Assembly (NCBI GenBank): GCA_951813085.1
Contig: OX638348.1
Location: forward strand, 2,675,627-2,739,626
Length of the DNA: 64,000 nucleotides
Direction: 5' to 3'
From: an uncultured Opitutaceae bacterium
GTDB lineage: Bacteria > Verrucomicrobiota > Verrucomicrobiia > Opitutales > Opitutaceae
The first letter of the stretch is position 1. Each line of letters begins with the position of its first letter. The notes beneath the pieces are model-generated. The model did no database searches. It was not told the origin of the DNA and was given only the letters and a program-made list of their open reading frames with translations. Shown in pieces: positions 35,201-44,208 of the stretch. The position numbers and the translations under genes are program-made.

Positions 35201-36595
35201 CTATTCTCCCAAAACCTCGAACGCGCCCGAGCCGACAAAATCCCGTAGCCTCGGTGTATCGCCAAGCTCCACGAGATGATACTCCGCTTCAGGCAGCATT
35301 CCCGGTGGACGCGTATTTGCCGCAATTTCTTGAGCGTGAGCTGTCAAGAGGGCTTCCAGCTCTTTCACAATCCCAGGATGCGCGCCGGCCAAGTCAGTCG
35401 TTTCTCCAATGTCCGCATCCAGGTCGTAGAGCTCGCTCGGTCCGCTTGATTTCTTGACCAATTTCCAGTTGTCGCGGCGGATACCGTCGACCTCATAGTA
35501 CAACGCTTCATGCCCGGATACAGCATCAGGCTTGCCCAGAATTATATCCAGGGCGTTCTTGCCATCGATGATCCGATCCTCCGGCAACTTCACGTCAATG
35601 AGCGATGCCAAGGAGGGTAATACATCGATCGACGCCATTATGGCATCGGATTGGTTCCCGGCTGAAATGACGCCTGGCCACCATGCAATCGTTGGCATCC
35701 GCATATGCCCCTCGTACTTGGGGCCCCCTTTTTGTCCGCGAAAGGGACCCGCGCTCATCCCCGTAGCCGGGCCATTATCCGACGTGAAAAAGACCAGCGT
35801 TTTCTCATCAAGACTCAAAGCTTCGAGCGTATCCAAAACTCTACCTACATTCGTATCGATTTCTTCGACCACCGCGCGATTGATGTCCATCTCCGCCTTC
35901 TCGGCCACCTTCATATTGACGAATCGCGGTCGATGCACGCTGACGAAAGGCATATAGAGAAAGAAGGATCGGCTCCTATTTCTCTCAATGAAGTCCAGCG
36001 CTTCGGTCGTAATCGTGTCGCAGAGCAACGACTGATCTATTCCATCGCTCACGTAGGCGACCACTTTCTCTTGATGCATCAAGGGAAGCAGCGTGTAGGG
36101 CTCTTTCGTGTGACGGTGTCCTCTCAAGTTCCCCGGCCACATATCGTTGGAATATGGAATCCCGAAAAATTCGTCGAAGCCCTGCTTTAGCGGCAAGAAC
36201 TCCCACTGGTCTCCCATATGCCACTTGCCGAATATGCCTGTCGCGTAACCTGCCGACTTGAATGCCTCGCCAAGAGTAAATTCCTCGGGATTCAGACCTC
36301 GCTTTTCACCCGGAAAGCACACATCGCCATCCATCCCTATTCGGTGAGCGTAGGTGCCTGTCATCAACGCCGCTCGCGACGGCGTGCAATTGGTGTTGGA
36401 AACATAGAATTGAGTCAGCCGATTCCCTTCGTCCGCCAGCCGATCCAGATGCGGGGTTTGGTTCACGGTATTTCCGAAAGCGCCAATATCTCCATACCCC
36501 ATGTCATCGATGAAGATCACGATTACGTTGGGCTCAGCGTTCCCAGCAATGGGTAAAAGACTAAGCGTTAGCGCCAAAATCAACTTGTTCATCAT
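35201..36595 (-). CDS. S1-family sulfatase
   Basis: 464 residues with a signal peptide (to about residue 20), metal site IFIDDMGYGDIG (about 27-38), signature SNTNCTPSRAALMTG with Cys70, FGKWHMGDQW and FFTSDNGPATGMS. It is the first gene of the minus-strand run and is divergent from the AraR-like regulator, with 121 bases between them, so the operon promoter should lie there. Family resemblance is to arylsulfatase A-type S1 enzymes; substrate unknown. Confidence 0.88.
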   Translation of the reverse strand: MMNKLILALTLSLLPIAGNAEPNVIVIFIDDMGYGDIGAFGNTVNQTPHLDRLADEGNRLTQFYVSNTNCTPSRAALMTGTYAHRIGMDGDVCFPGEKRGLNPEEFTLGEAFKSAGYATGIFGKWHMGDQWEFLPLKQGFDEFFGIPYSNDMWPGNLRGHRHTKEPYTLLPLMHQEKVVAYVSDGIDQSLLCDTITTEALDFIERNRSRSFFLYMPFVSVHRPRFVNMKVAEKAEMDINRAVVEEIDTNVGRVLDTLEALSLDEKTLVFFTSDNGPATGMSAGPFRGQKGGPKYEGHMRMPTIAWWPGVISAGNQSDAIMASIDVLPSLASLIDVKLPEDRIIDGKNALDIILGKPDAVSGHEALYYEVDGIRRDNWKLVKKSSGPSELYDLDADIGETTDLAGAHPGIVKELEALLTAHAQEIAANTRPPGMLPEAEYHLVELGDTPRLRDFVGSGAFEVLGE

Positions 36596-36696
36596 ATCGA
36601 CTCCTTAGAATAAACTACACGCGTTCAACCGTCCTCTAGATCTCCTACTTTGCCCTTTACATATCAAGTCCATTCCCCATCAAATGAAAAGAAACC

Positions 36697-36706
36697 TGTA
36701 ATTACA
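36697..36706. promoter_or_regulatory. Palindrome TGTAATTACA, candidate operator of the AraR-like regulator
   Basis: A perfect 10-bp palindrome, 10 bases before the regulator start and about 100 bases from the divergent sulfatase operon. AraR, which has the same GntR-plus-LacI-like architecture, binds TGT-N4-ACA type sites, which this matches. It could serve autoregulation and control of the sulfatase genes. Confidence 0.45.
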
Positions 36707-36716
36707 TTTTTCATAG

Positions 36717-37811
36717 ATGAGAGATCAATCCAAACAGCCTCAGCACCAACTCATCCATGAAAAAGTCTACGATGCGATACTGTCTGGTAAATATGGGTAC
36801 GGGAACCGATTGCCAACGGATGGTACGCTCATGCGCGCCTACAACGTGTCCCGTCCAACTGTGGCTCGAGCGATGCGGGGCCTTGAGCAGAAAGGCGTCG
36901 TAACCCGACGGCCCGGATCCGGAACCTTCGTCAGTCTCGCTCCTCGGGACGAGCTGACACGCATTGGACTCCTCATCCCAGGCTTGGGCGATACGGAAAT
37001 CTTCGAGCCTATTTGCGGGGAGATCGCTCGCCTCTGCACCAAGCGCAATTTTAGCCTCCTTTGGAGCGACGCATCATCCGGCTCCAACGAGTGGAATAGG
37101 TCCATCCTACTAGAGCAGGCCCAACGCTATGTCGACCAGCGCGTGACAGGCGTCTTTTTCGCTCCCATCGAATGGGATCCCGAGCTGATGGGAGTCAATG
37201 TCAAGATCGCGCACAAGCTGCGCAAGGCCGGCATCGCGGTGGTCCTGCTGGATCGCGACCTGGAGCCATTTCCCAACAGAAGCGATTTCGACCTCGTGGG
37301 CATAGACAATTTTCGATCGGGCTATAAGCAAGCCCAGCATCTAATCGATCAAGGTTGTTCAAATATTCAATACGTGGCGCTCCCCTACTCCGCGCCGACC
37401 GTGGACCTGAGAATAAAGGGCTATCGTTCCGCTCTCCGAAACGCGTCGCATAAAATCCAGGCCAATTCAGTTCACTTTGGAGATCCTTCGGATTCTACCT
37501 TCATAGATTCTCTTGTGAAGACGGAACCAGACGGAATCATCTGCGCCAACGACGCCACTGCCATGGCTCTCTTCAAGGCATTGGACTCAAGTGGCTTTCG
37601 CATACCTGACGACGGTCTCCTCATTGGAATGGACGACTCGAAGTACACCGATTTCCTACCCACATCCCTCTCCACCCTGCGCCAGCCCTGCAGAGAGATC
37701 GGCGCCACTGCCATGGAAGCTATGGAGAAGCGAATCGAGAGCCCCAACTGCGCACCCTGCAACTATACATTGGATACGGAACTTATCGTTAGAGAATCCA
37801 GCAGGCTCTGA
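36717..37811 (+). CDS. AraR-like transcription regulator (GntR DNA-binding + LacI-type ligand domain)
   Basis: 364 residues. Residues about 10-68 form a GntR winged helix (LIHEKVYDAILSGKYGYGN, then NVSRPTVARAMRGLEQKGVV and RRPGSGTFV). From about residue 80 on, a periplasmic-binding-type domain follows (RIGLLIPGLGD, DGIICANDATAMALFKAL, TTLRQPC-like SLSTLRQPCREIGATAM). This fusion is that of AraR, a sugar-responsive repressor. It is divergent from the sulfatase-kinase operon and probably controls it in response to a released sugar. Confidence 0.85.
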   Translation: MRDQSKQPQHQLIHEKVYDAILSGKYGYGNRLPTDGTLMRAYNVSRPTVARAMRGLEQKGVVTRRPGSGTFVSLAPRDELTRIGLLIPGLGDTEIFEPICGEIARLCTKRNFSLLWSDASSGSNEWNRSILLEQAQRYVDQRVTGVFFAPIEWDPELMGVNVKIAHKLRKAGIAVVLLDRDLEPFPNRSDFDLVGIDNFRSGYKQAQHLIDQGCSNIQYVALPYSAPTVDLRIKGYRSALRNASHKIQANSVHFGDPSDSTFIDSLVKTEPDGIICANDATAMALFKALDSSGFRIPDDGLLIGMDDSKYTDFLPTSLSTLRQPCREIGATAMEAMEKRIESPNCAPCNYTLDTELIVRESSRL

Positions 37812-37884
37812 ATAAAAACTTGAAAGCCTCGATCGCATTTCAGTTTACAGCCTGCCAATAGCTCTCCATCCCATCTCTACCGAT

Positions 37885-38916
37885 ATGTTCGATGAGCAAG
37901 ACTGGTTGTCGCAAGAGCGCCCTTTAACTAGGCTAGAAGACGATATATGGCAATTGCGATTGCCGCTGCCCTTCGCGCTCGATCACGTCAACGCGTATCT
38001 GATTCAAGGAGACGATGGTTGGACTCTAGTCGATACCGGCCTCAACACTTCAAGCGCTCGAGCTCTCTGGGAGTCCGCTTTCGCTGAGCTAGGAATTGAA
38101 ACGAACCATGTCGCTCAAATTGCTCTCACCCATCTCCACCCGGATCACTTCGGATTGGCCGGTTGGCTACAAGAGCAATTCAGCGCTTCCGATAGCAAGG
38201 TTCCGGTACTTATCTCAGAAGAGAGCCATCAAACCTACCTGGGCCTATGGGGCGCCTTGAAAACGGATGCAGCCCTCGGCAAGATGACGCGTTTCCTCGT
38301 CTGCAATGGACTTCCCGCTACCATAGCCCAATCGCTGACCGATGAAACGAAGCGTTCAGGATCCAGAACGCTACCACACCCAACGTTTACCAACATCCCG
38401 TCCAACGGCACGCTTAAGATGGGCAATCGCGAATGGAATGTTGTTCCCGCTCCAGGACATGCTGACGGCCAGATCATATTCTATGACCGGGCAGATCGCC
38501 TCTTCCTCAGCGGCGATCAATTGCTAATGAAAATCACGCCGAATATCGGCTACTGGAGCGATACGAAACCGGGCGTCCTGCAACGCTATCTCGATTCGCT
38601 GGCCCGGCTGAGAAATTACGATGTCCGCCTTGGTCTTCCGGGCCACAAATGGGTAATAGAAAACTGGCAGCAGCGCATCGACGAAATGCGCTTGCACCAT
38701 GAGGAACGACTCGCTGCAACCCTGGAAGCCGTGAAGGCGTCATCAGGCCAATCTGTCAATCAAGTGAGCCAGACCGTGTTTCGCTTGAACGAGCTCAACA
38801 CCCATCAGTCCATCTTCGCAATCGCCGAAACCCTGGCCCACCTCGACCATCTGGAATCGAAACATGCGATTCAGCGAGAAGAGGTTGAGGGCGTCTGGAA
38901 ATTTTCCGTTAGCTAG
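37885..38916 (+). CDS. Metallo-beta-lactamase-fold hydrolase
   Basis: 343 residues. The zinc motif THLHPDHFG gives His83, His85, Asp87 and His88; further ligands are likely in PAPGHADGQ and GLPGHKW. VDTGLN precedes the motif as usual in this fold. No signal peptide. Relatives act as lactonases, glyoxalase II or thioesterases. Next to sugar-acid genes a lactonase is plausible but not shown. Same direction as the regulator, 73 bases after it; it converges on the RraA-like gene with 14 bases between stops. Confidence 0.78.
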   Translation: MFDEQDWLSQERPLTRLEDDIWQLRLPLPFALDHVNAYLIQGDDGWTLVDTGLNTSSARALWESAFAELGIETNHVAQIALTHLHPDHFGLAGWLQEQFSASDSKVPVLISEESHQTYLGLWGALKTDAALGKMTRFLVCNGLPATIAQSLTDETKRSGSRTLPHPTFTNIPSNGTLKMGNREWNVVPAPGHADGQIIFYDRADRLFLSGDQLLMKITPNIGYWSDTKPGVLQRYLDSLARLRNYDVRLGLPGHKWVIENWQQRIDEMRLHHEERLAATLEAVKASSGQSVNQVSQTVFRLNELNTHQSIFAIAETLAHLDHLESKHAIQREEVEGVWKFSVS

Positions 38917-38930
38917 CGATTCGATTCGGG

Positions 38931-39866
38931 CTACTTCTGAGTTTCCACCCAGCGGGCGAAGTCCGCTTCGATCTCGTCCGTCCATGTAGTATCCAGCTGA
39001 CCCGGAGTGTAGACGCCCTTCTCAAGCATTAGGTGACTCCACTCGTCCCGACGCTGCACATCCTCCGCGGTTTCCACCACTTTCTCAGCGAGCTGGGGCG
39101 GTATGAACATTAGACCCTCGGGGTCGCCAAGGACAATATCGCCCGGCATCACAGTGGTATCGCCAATTCGGATCGGTACATTGATCCCCATCAGCATCGT
39201 GTTTCGGACGCCCCCACGCGTTATCGCGGATGGATGAAAACTGCGTACGTATCCTTTAAATCCATCCATTTTTTGGATACCGCTCAAATCTCGAATACCT
39301 CCCTCGATTACAATGCCGTTCTGCGACTTAGCAAATACCGACGTCGCTAGCCGATCGCCCAGAAAATTGTATCCAGACATATCCACTACGAGCACATCAC
39401 CAGGTTGGAGCGTGTCGATTACCCACGAGTTGTGACCGGTTCCACTTCGCCCTTCAGCTTTCCCCTGAGCGTCAACCACTTCCCTAACATCAGGACGAGT
39501 GGGGAGGAACAGCGCCGTAACGACGCGCCCAACCATTCGATCAGGACTTGAATTGAATTCTTTCCACCCGCCTTCAAAATGGTCGCGGAACCCGCCGTCC
39601 CGATAAAGCACCGCCCAGGCTTCCTCCGCGCTTACAGACTTCATTCTCTCCAAAATCGATTCGTCGACCTTGGGTCGACCATCGAGAAATCGCTCCCCTT
39701 CCCATGCGCTCGTAAACTCGATCCGTTGCTCCGGCGTGTACATTTTCAACTGAGCGAGTCCTTCCGATATGAAGGCGAAGGCTAGCGCGACGCCCACGTA
39801 TGAACGACAACCTAGCCCGAATTCCAATAGGCCAATGGCCCTCTTGCAGCGCTTTCTATAATGCAT
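38931..39866 (-). CDS. RraA-like (HMG/aldolase-type) family protein, probably exported
   Basis: 311 residues with a signal-like hydrophobic start (about residues 18-38), then the RraA/4-hydroxy-4-methyl-2-oxoglutarate aldolase core: LQPGDVLVVDMSG, GIVIEGGIRDLSGI (the GGxRD motif with metal-associated Asp) and PGDIVLGDPEGLMFIP. Cytoplasmic relatives are RraA or class II pyruvate aldolases; an exported version next to an exported enolase-superfamily enzyme is notable. It is divergent from that gene, with 148 bases between starts. Confidence 0.75.
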   Translation of the reverse strand: MHYRKRCKRAIGLLEFGLGCRSYVGVALAFAFISEGLAQLKMYTPEQRIEFTSAWEGERFLDGRPKVDESILERMKSVSAEEAWAVLYRDGGFRDHFEGGWKEFNSSPDRMVGRVVTALFLPTRPDVREVVDAQGKAEGRSGTGHNSWVIDTLQPGDVLVVDMSGYNFLGDRLATSVFAKSQNGIVIEGGIRDLSGIQKMDGFKGYVRSFHPSAITRGGVRNTMLMGINVPIRIGDTTVMPGDIVLGDPEGLMFIPPQLAEKVVETAEDVQRRDEWSHLMLEKGVYTPGQLDTTWTDEIEADFARWVETQK

Positions 39867-39951
39867 AATAAATAACGAGTCCTATATTCATATAATTAGT
39901 CTCCGAGTAATGCGACTGTCAATGGAATACAGCGAAAATAGAGTTTTTATT

Positions 39952-39974
39952 ATTACCGACCGTTCGGTAGAATT
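39952..39974 (+). promoter_or_regulatory. Palindromic operator, site 1
   Basis: Core TACCGACCGTTCGGTA (39954-39969) is an inverted repeat (TACCGA/TCGGTA), followed by GAATT. The same 23 bases, with one difference, occur at 57837-57859 before another enolase-superfamily gene, in the same orientation relative to the gene. The ACCGACCG-CGGT form is like sites of TetR-type repressors. No TetR gene is in the window. Confidence 0.6.
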
Positions 39975-40014
39975 CTAGATTGACACAAACGCATAGAGCT
40001 CTCAAAAAGATTCC

Positions 40015-41262
40015 ATGAATCGAAGACAATTTGTGAAGGCTGCCTTAGCCCTTCCAGCCGGCGCGTGGATGTCGCGCTACAACCTCCTGGCCCACCCAGT
40101 CAGAAACCAGATTAAGATCACAGACATCAAAAACATTGTACTGAAGAATCAGTGGAAGTCCTTGGTCAAAGTGGAAACAGATGCCGGCATTTCCGGCTAC
40201 GGCGAGTCCGGCGCGGCGGGCGAAATCTTCCGGGGATGGGTGCATCACGGAAACCGCCCAATCATTGACAAGCTAAGAGGCGAAGACCCTCTAGCGATCG
40301 AGCGGCACTATCACGAGATGAGCAACCAAGTGCATAATCTCATGGCTCAAGGCAGCGTATTCAGCGGCATCGACATGGCCCTCTGGGACATTGCAGGCAA
40401 AGTGCTGAATCGCCCGGTTTTCGAGCTGCTAGGCGGACCTTTCAGGGAAAAAGTAAAACTCTACCACGACTCGCAGCCATCGGACATGCATGATATTCCG
40501 CTTATTCGCGATTGGGCGGACGGAATCAAGGCAAACCCCCGTGGCTGGTCCACGATCAAGCTGTCTTTCAACCACGCTTATTTGGGTGGAGGAAACCAGA
40601 ATTCCTACAGCTCGTTGCCGCTGCCGTATGTGACTCCAAGAGAATGTGGAATGATCGGAGCCGGTTTTGACAATGTGAGAGAGGCATTGGGTGACGATTA
40701 CGACATTATCGCGCATGCTCACGGCGAGTTCGACTTGCCCAGCTCGATCGGAATCGCGAAAGCGGTGGAGTCTTCGGGCGTTCTTTGGCTAGAAGATCCC
40801 CTTCCTCCAACCTATTCCGATAGCTGGAAAACCCTGAAGCAACAATCGCCCGTTGCCATCATGAACGGGGAGAAAGTTGAAATGCCGAAAGGCTTTCTGC
40901 CGTTTCTGGAGAACCAGGCCTTGGACATTCTCCATCCCGATCTGGCATGGTGCGGAGGCATAACCGGAGCCCGAAAAATTGCCGACATGGCGTCGCTCTA
41001 TAGAATTCCAATCGCGCTGCACAATTTAGGGGGTTACCCGTTATTGATGGCCAGTGTTCATTATGCTGCCGCTACCGCCGATTTTGTGATGTTGGAGAAT
41101 GCAATCGACAAGGGCCAAGGTACCGAGTTGATGGGTAAGGAGCCGGTCGTTGTGACTGACAGTTATATCGATGTCCCCAAAACACCCGGCTTGATGCAAC
41201 TTGATCAGGACTACCTTAAAGAGAACATTAGACCCGAAGAAACGTGGTGGGGCGACGAATAG
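40015..41262 (+). CDS. Enolase-superfamily dehydratase (mandelate racemase/muconate lactonizing type), Tat-exported
   Basis: 415 residues. It begins MNRRQFVKAALALPAGAW, a twin-arginine-type signal. The lid domain is followed by a barrel with a likely metal-binding region IIAHAHGEFD, WLEDPLPP, and a C-terminal ALHNLGG. The N-terminal SGIDMALWDIAGK is shared by the sugar-acid dehydratase branch. Probable role is dehydration of an acid sugar from glycan breakdown; the substrate is unknown. Export is unusual for this superfamily. A palindromic operator lies 40 bases upstream. Confidence 0.8.
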   Translation: MNRRQFVKAALALPAGAWMSRYNLLAHPVRNQIKITDIKNIVLKNQWKSLVKVETDAGISGYGESGAAGEIFRGWVHHGNRPIIDKLRGEDPLAIERHYHEMSNQVHNLMAQGSVFSGIDMALWDIAGKVLNRPVFELLGGPFREKVKLYHDSQPSDMHDIPLIRDWADGIKANPRGWSTIKLSFNHAYLGGGNQNSYSSLPLPYVTPRECGMIGAGFDNVREALGDDYDIIAHAHGEFDLPSSIGIAKAVESSGVLWLEDPLPPTYSDSWKTLKQQSPVAIMNGEKVEMPKGFLPFLENQALDILHPDLAWCGGITGARKIADMASLYRIPIALHNLGGYPLLMASVHYAAATADFVMLENAIDKGQGTELMGKEPVVVTDSYIDVPKTPGLMQLDQDYLKENIRPEETWWGDE

Positions 41263-41305
41263 ACGAGCGAGCAAGTATGCAATATCTTGAGACAGGCTAT
41301 TCGAA

Positions 41306-42388
41306 TTAATCGACTTTACCCTCACTGACGGCCAGTACTTGGTACATCAGGCCTTCAGGCCAGACAGTTCCATCGAATTTCGCTTTCACGGACTCTCGTA
41401 CGGAGCGTTTGAACGCTTCGATATCTAGCTGGTCATGCACAACGATGACCATTCCCTTTTCTTCAAGTCGCTCCGCAATTTCGGATTCAAACTCCTGAGT
41501 GAGCCGAGTAATCATATCCATCGCTTCACTACTGGCCCGCTCTACTGCCATTCGATCCTCGGGACTCAAACGCTTCCAGGACCGCTCTGAGATCGCGAAC
41601 GGGATCGCGTTGTATTGATGGTTCGTCTCAATCGCGTATTTCTGCACTTCATACCATTTGTTAGCCCAAATAGTCGGGTACGGGTTTTCTTGCCCGTCTA
41701 TCACGCCTTGGCTGAGGCTGATAAAAATCTCTTTCATCGCCATGGGCGTTGGATTCCCTCCGAGTCCCCTAATTACCGATAACGACATGGGATTGGGCAC
41801 GGCGCGTATCTTGAGACCACTCAGTCCTTCCGGATCCGTGAATGACCGATTTCCAGTCGTAACCACACGCTTTCCGTAATAGTATGCGCCCAATAAGCGC
41901 AAATGGCTCTTTCGCACGATTTCCTCGTTCCACTTCTTGCCAAGCTGCGGATCGTTGAGCAGCCGCTTAACGTCATCGAAATCATTAAATAGATACCCTG
42001 CGGTCATGATAGTCATTTCCGGTACAATGTCCGCCAGCATCGGGAAAGTGGGTACGCAAAAATCGATGGCTCCTGTCTTCGAGCTAATATACATATTTCG
42101 ATTCGAGCCGAGTTGGCCCGCAGGAAATACCTTCATCTCGATACGTCCTTCGCTGTATTCAACCAGCTTGTCTGCAAACGCTTGAAATCCAATCCCGCTT
42201 GGGGAATCGGGCTGATAGGTATGCGCCAATCGCATCACTTTTGGAGAGGCGCTGGAAAGCGATATGGAAAATATCGCCAGAATGCACGCTGCTAGAATCC
42301 GAATGATGCCTCGATTTGCATTTAAAGAACTCAACGTGAGAATTGCTGGGGGTTTTAGCTCGTAATGAGTCATAAGATATAAGTACAT
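41306..42388 (-). CDS. dctP: TRAP transporter solute-binding protein (DctP family)
   Basis: 360 residues with an internal signal-like hydrophobic stretch (about 28-48, IIRILAACILAIFSISLSSA); the true start may be later than the first ATG. Family motifs: MRLAHTYQPDSP, FPAGQLGSN, GLKIRAVPNPMS (with the Arg that binds carboxylates) and SLSQGVIDGQENP. It delivers an organic acid, here possibly a sugar acid, to the DctQM permease. It is divergent from dctQ with 26 bases between starts, an uncommon arrangement, because dctP usually leads the operon. Confidence 0.86.
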   Translation of the reverse strand: MYLYLMTHYELKPPAILTLSSLNANRGIIRILAACILAIFSISLSSASPKVMRLAHTYQPDSPSGIGFQAFADKLVEYSEGRIEMKVFPAGQLGSNRNMYISSKTGAIDFCVPTFPMLADIVPEMTIMTAGYLFNDFDDVKRLLNDPQLGKKWNEEIVRKSHLRLLGAYYYGKRVVTTGNRSFTDPEGLSGLKIRAVPNPMSLSVIRGLGGNPTPMAMKEIFISLSQGVIDGQENPYPTIWANKWYEVQKYAIETNHQYNAIPFAISERSWKRLSPEDRMAVERASSEAMDMITRLTQEFESEIAERLEEKGMVIVVHDQLDIEAFKRSVRESVKAKFDGTVWPEGLMYQVLAVSEGKVD

Positions 42389-42414
42389 AGTACGGTCGGA
42401 ACAGCAATTAGACG

Positions 42415-42894
42415 ATGAAAATATTAAAGAGAATTCAGGGGGTGAAGATAGACATATTGTTTCTCCAATTCTCAGTCATCGCTTTAATCGTTCTTTCCGT
42501 TTTGCAGGTCTTTACGCGCTACGTTCTGAACGCCCCCTTGTCCTGGACCGAGGAGGTTTCCACTTGGTTCCTAGTTTGGATGACCTACGTAGGCGCCTAT
42601 ACGCTCCTCTACCGAGATGCCCATGCGCGCGTGGAGATAATAGACGAATTTTTTGGCAACCGTGTCGCCCGGTGGGTCCATACGTTTTGGGACGTGGTGA
42701 TCGGCCTCTTCCTGATAGCCATGGCCTACGCCGGGATCAAGTTCATGTACATTATCGTCTACGATAAGACCCCCGCCCTCCGCCTATCGTATTCCGTAGT
42801 CTTCAGCGTCATACCGATCGCCGCGAGCCTAATGCTTGTTACTATCGTCCGTCGGGTCTACCTCACAATCAACAATCGGGAAGGAGGACGCTGA
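42415..42894 (+). CDS. dctQ: TRAP transporter small permease (DctQ family)
   Basis: 159 residues with four membrane segments and the DctQ signature VFTRYVLNAPLSWTEEVSTW (about residues 32-51), then ARVEIIDEFF. It couples DctP to the large permease DctM. It stops one base before the dctM start. It shares a 26-base divergent start region with dctP that leaves no room for two separate promoters outside the coding sequences. Confidence 0.88.
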   Translation: MKILKRIQGVKIDILFLQFSVIALIVLSVLQVFTRYVLNAPLSWTEEVSTWFLVWMTYVGAYTLLYRDAHARVEIIDEFFGNRVARWVHTFWDVVIGLFLIAMAYAGIKFMYIIVYDKTPALRLSYSVVFSVIPIAASLMLVTIVRRVYLTINNREGGR

Positions 42895-42895
42895 A

Positions 42896-44188
42896 ATGGC
42901 GTTTGATGCAGGCCTGCTTTGGCTCATCTTCGCGAGCCTCGTTCTCATCTTTTTGGGCCTACCGGTCGCCTTTTCATTGGCGATCACCGCGTTCGCATAC
43001 CTTTGGCTGAATGACTTTCCGCTCAGCGTGGGAGCCCAAGAGCTTGGCTTATCCTTGGAGAACTTCACGTTCCTCGCTATTCCCTTGTTCATGGTTGCAG
43101 GCATGACGATGAATGCAGGCAAGATTACAGATCGCATATTCGAATTCGCCAATGTAATAGTGGGTCGAATACCAGGTGGACTGGGCCATGTAAACGTCTT
43201 CGCGAGCCTTATTTTCGCAGGTATGTCAGGTTCGGTTCTGGCCGATGTCGCCGGACTGGGTTCCATGGAAGTAAAGGCGATGCGTAACAAGGGCTACGAT
43301 ACGAACTTCGCGGTCGGCATTACTCTCGCATCTTCCGCCATTGGACCGATATTGCCTCCTAGCATACCAATGGTACTTTTCGGGGTCATCGCGGATGTAT
43401 CTATAACAGGCCTATTCCTAGGCGGAGTCGTCCCGGGTCTGCTCATCGCTTTGTGCCTGATGATTTATATTTTCGTCATTGGCGTAAAGCGAAACTACTA
43501 CTCGAGCCAATGGGTAGGCTGGAAAGTAGTCGGCGTCGCTGGGCTCATTTCACTCCCGGCTCTACTGACGCCCATTATCATAGTAGGCGGGATGGCCCTA
43601 GGTATCTTCAGTCCCACAGAAGCCGCCACGGTCGCAGCGGTCTATGCCCTTTTCCTAGCGGCGATTGTCTACCGAGATCTTTCTTGGAAAAAATTCCTTG
43701 GAATCCTTGAAGAGACCGCGCTCTCCACTGCCAAGCTAATGTTCATCATCGCTTCCGCGATCCTCTTTGGCTGGGCGCTGACGGTGGGCGAACTGCCCCA
43801 GGCCTTATCCCAATTTCTCGTTTCTACCTTTCAAGAAAAGTGGAGCTTCCTATTGGCGGTCATAGTCGTCCTCCTCGTTCTGGGAGCGATTATCGAGAAT
43901 GCCATCCTGCTCCTCATACTCGCGCCAATGCTTCTTCCTATCGCTCAACAGACCTACGGAATGGATCCCGTACATTTGGGCGTGGTTATGGTATTCGCGA
44001 TCATGATCGGACAGTACACCCCACCCATGGGTCTTTCTCTTTTCATCATGAGGGACGTAGCTCAGCTATCCCTTGGTCGAGTTTCTGTGGCGGTAGCGCC
44101 TTTTCTGATACCGCTAATCGGCGCGCTTCTCATAATGGCCTTCTTCCCCAATATCGTTCTTTGGCTTCCCAGGCTTCTGGGATACTGA
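42896..44188 (+). CDS. dctM: TRAP transporter large permease (DctM family)
   Basis: 430 residues from the ATG at 42896; the frame is open to 42836, but that overlaps dctQ. About twelve membrane segments and typical DctM motifs: FLAIPLFMVAGMTM, SGSVLADVAGLG, ILPPSIPMVLFG, and FSPTEAATVAAVYALFLA. It moves the substrate across the membrane with sodium. A lipoprotein sulfatase gene follows after 20 bases, which suggests that transport and desulfation are co-expressed. Confidence 0.89.
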   Translation: MAFDAGLLWLIFASLVLIFLGLPVAFSLAITAFAYLWLNDFPLSVGAQELGLSLENFTFLAIPLFMVAGMTMNAGKITDRIFEFANVIVGRIPGGLGHVNVFASLIFAGMSGSVLADVAGLGSMEVKAMRNKGYDTNFAVGITLASSAIGPILPPSIPMVLFGVIADVSITGLFLGGVVPGLLIALCLMIYIFVIGVKRNYYSSQWVGWKVVGVAGLISLPALLTPIIIVGGMALGIFSPTEAATVAAVYALFLAAIVYRDLSWKKFLGILEETALSTAKLMFIIASAILFGWALTVGELPQALSQFLVSTFQEKWSFLLAVIVVLLVLGAIIENAILLLILAPMLLPIAQQTYGMDPVHLGVVMVFAIMIGQYTPPMGLSLFIMRDVAQLSLGRVSVAVAPFLIPLIGALLIMAFFPNIVLWLPRLLGY

Positions 44189-44208
44189 AACGCTACTCCA
44201 ATCGTGTC

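Noticed and set aside
42388..42414. CGGTCGG in the dctP/dctQ gap as a third copy of the shared operator
   Set aside because: Only a half-site matches and the second arm is absent.
43840..44208. N-terminal extension of the sulfatase frame over dctM
   Set aside because: It overlaps the well-conserved end of dctM and precedes an obvious lipoprotein signal at 44209.
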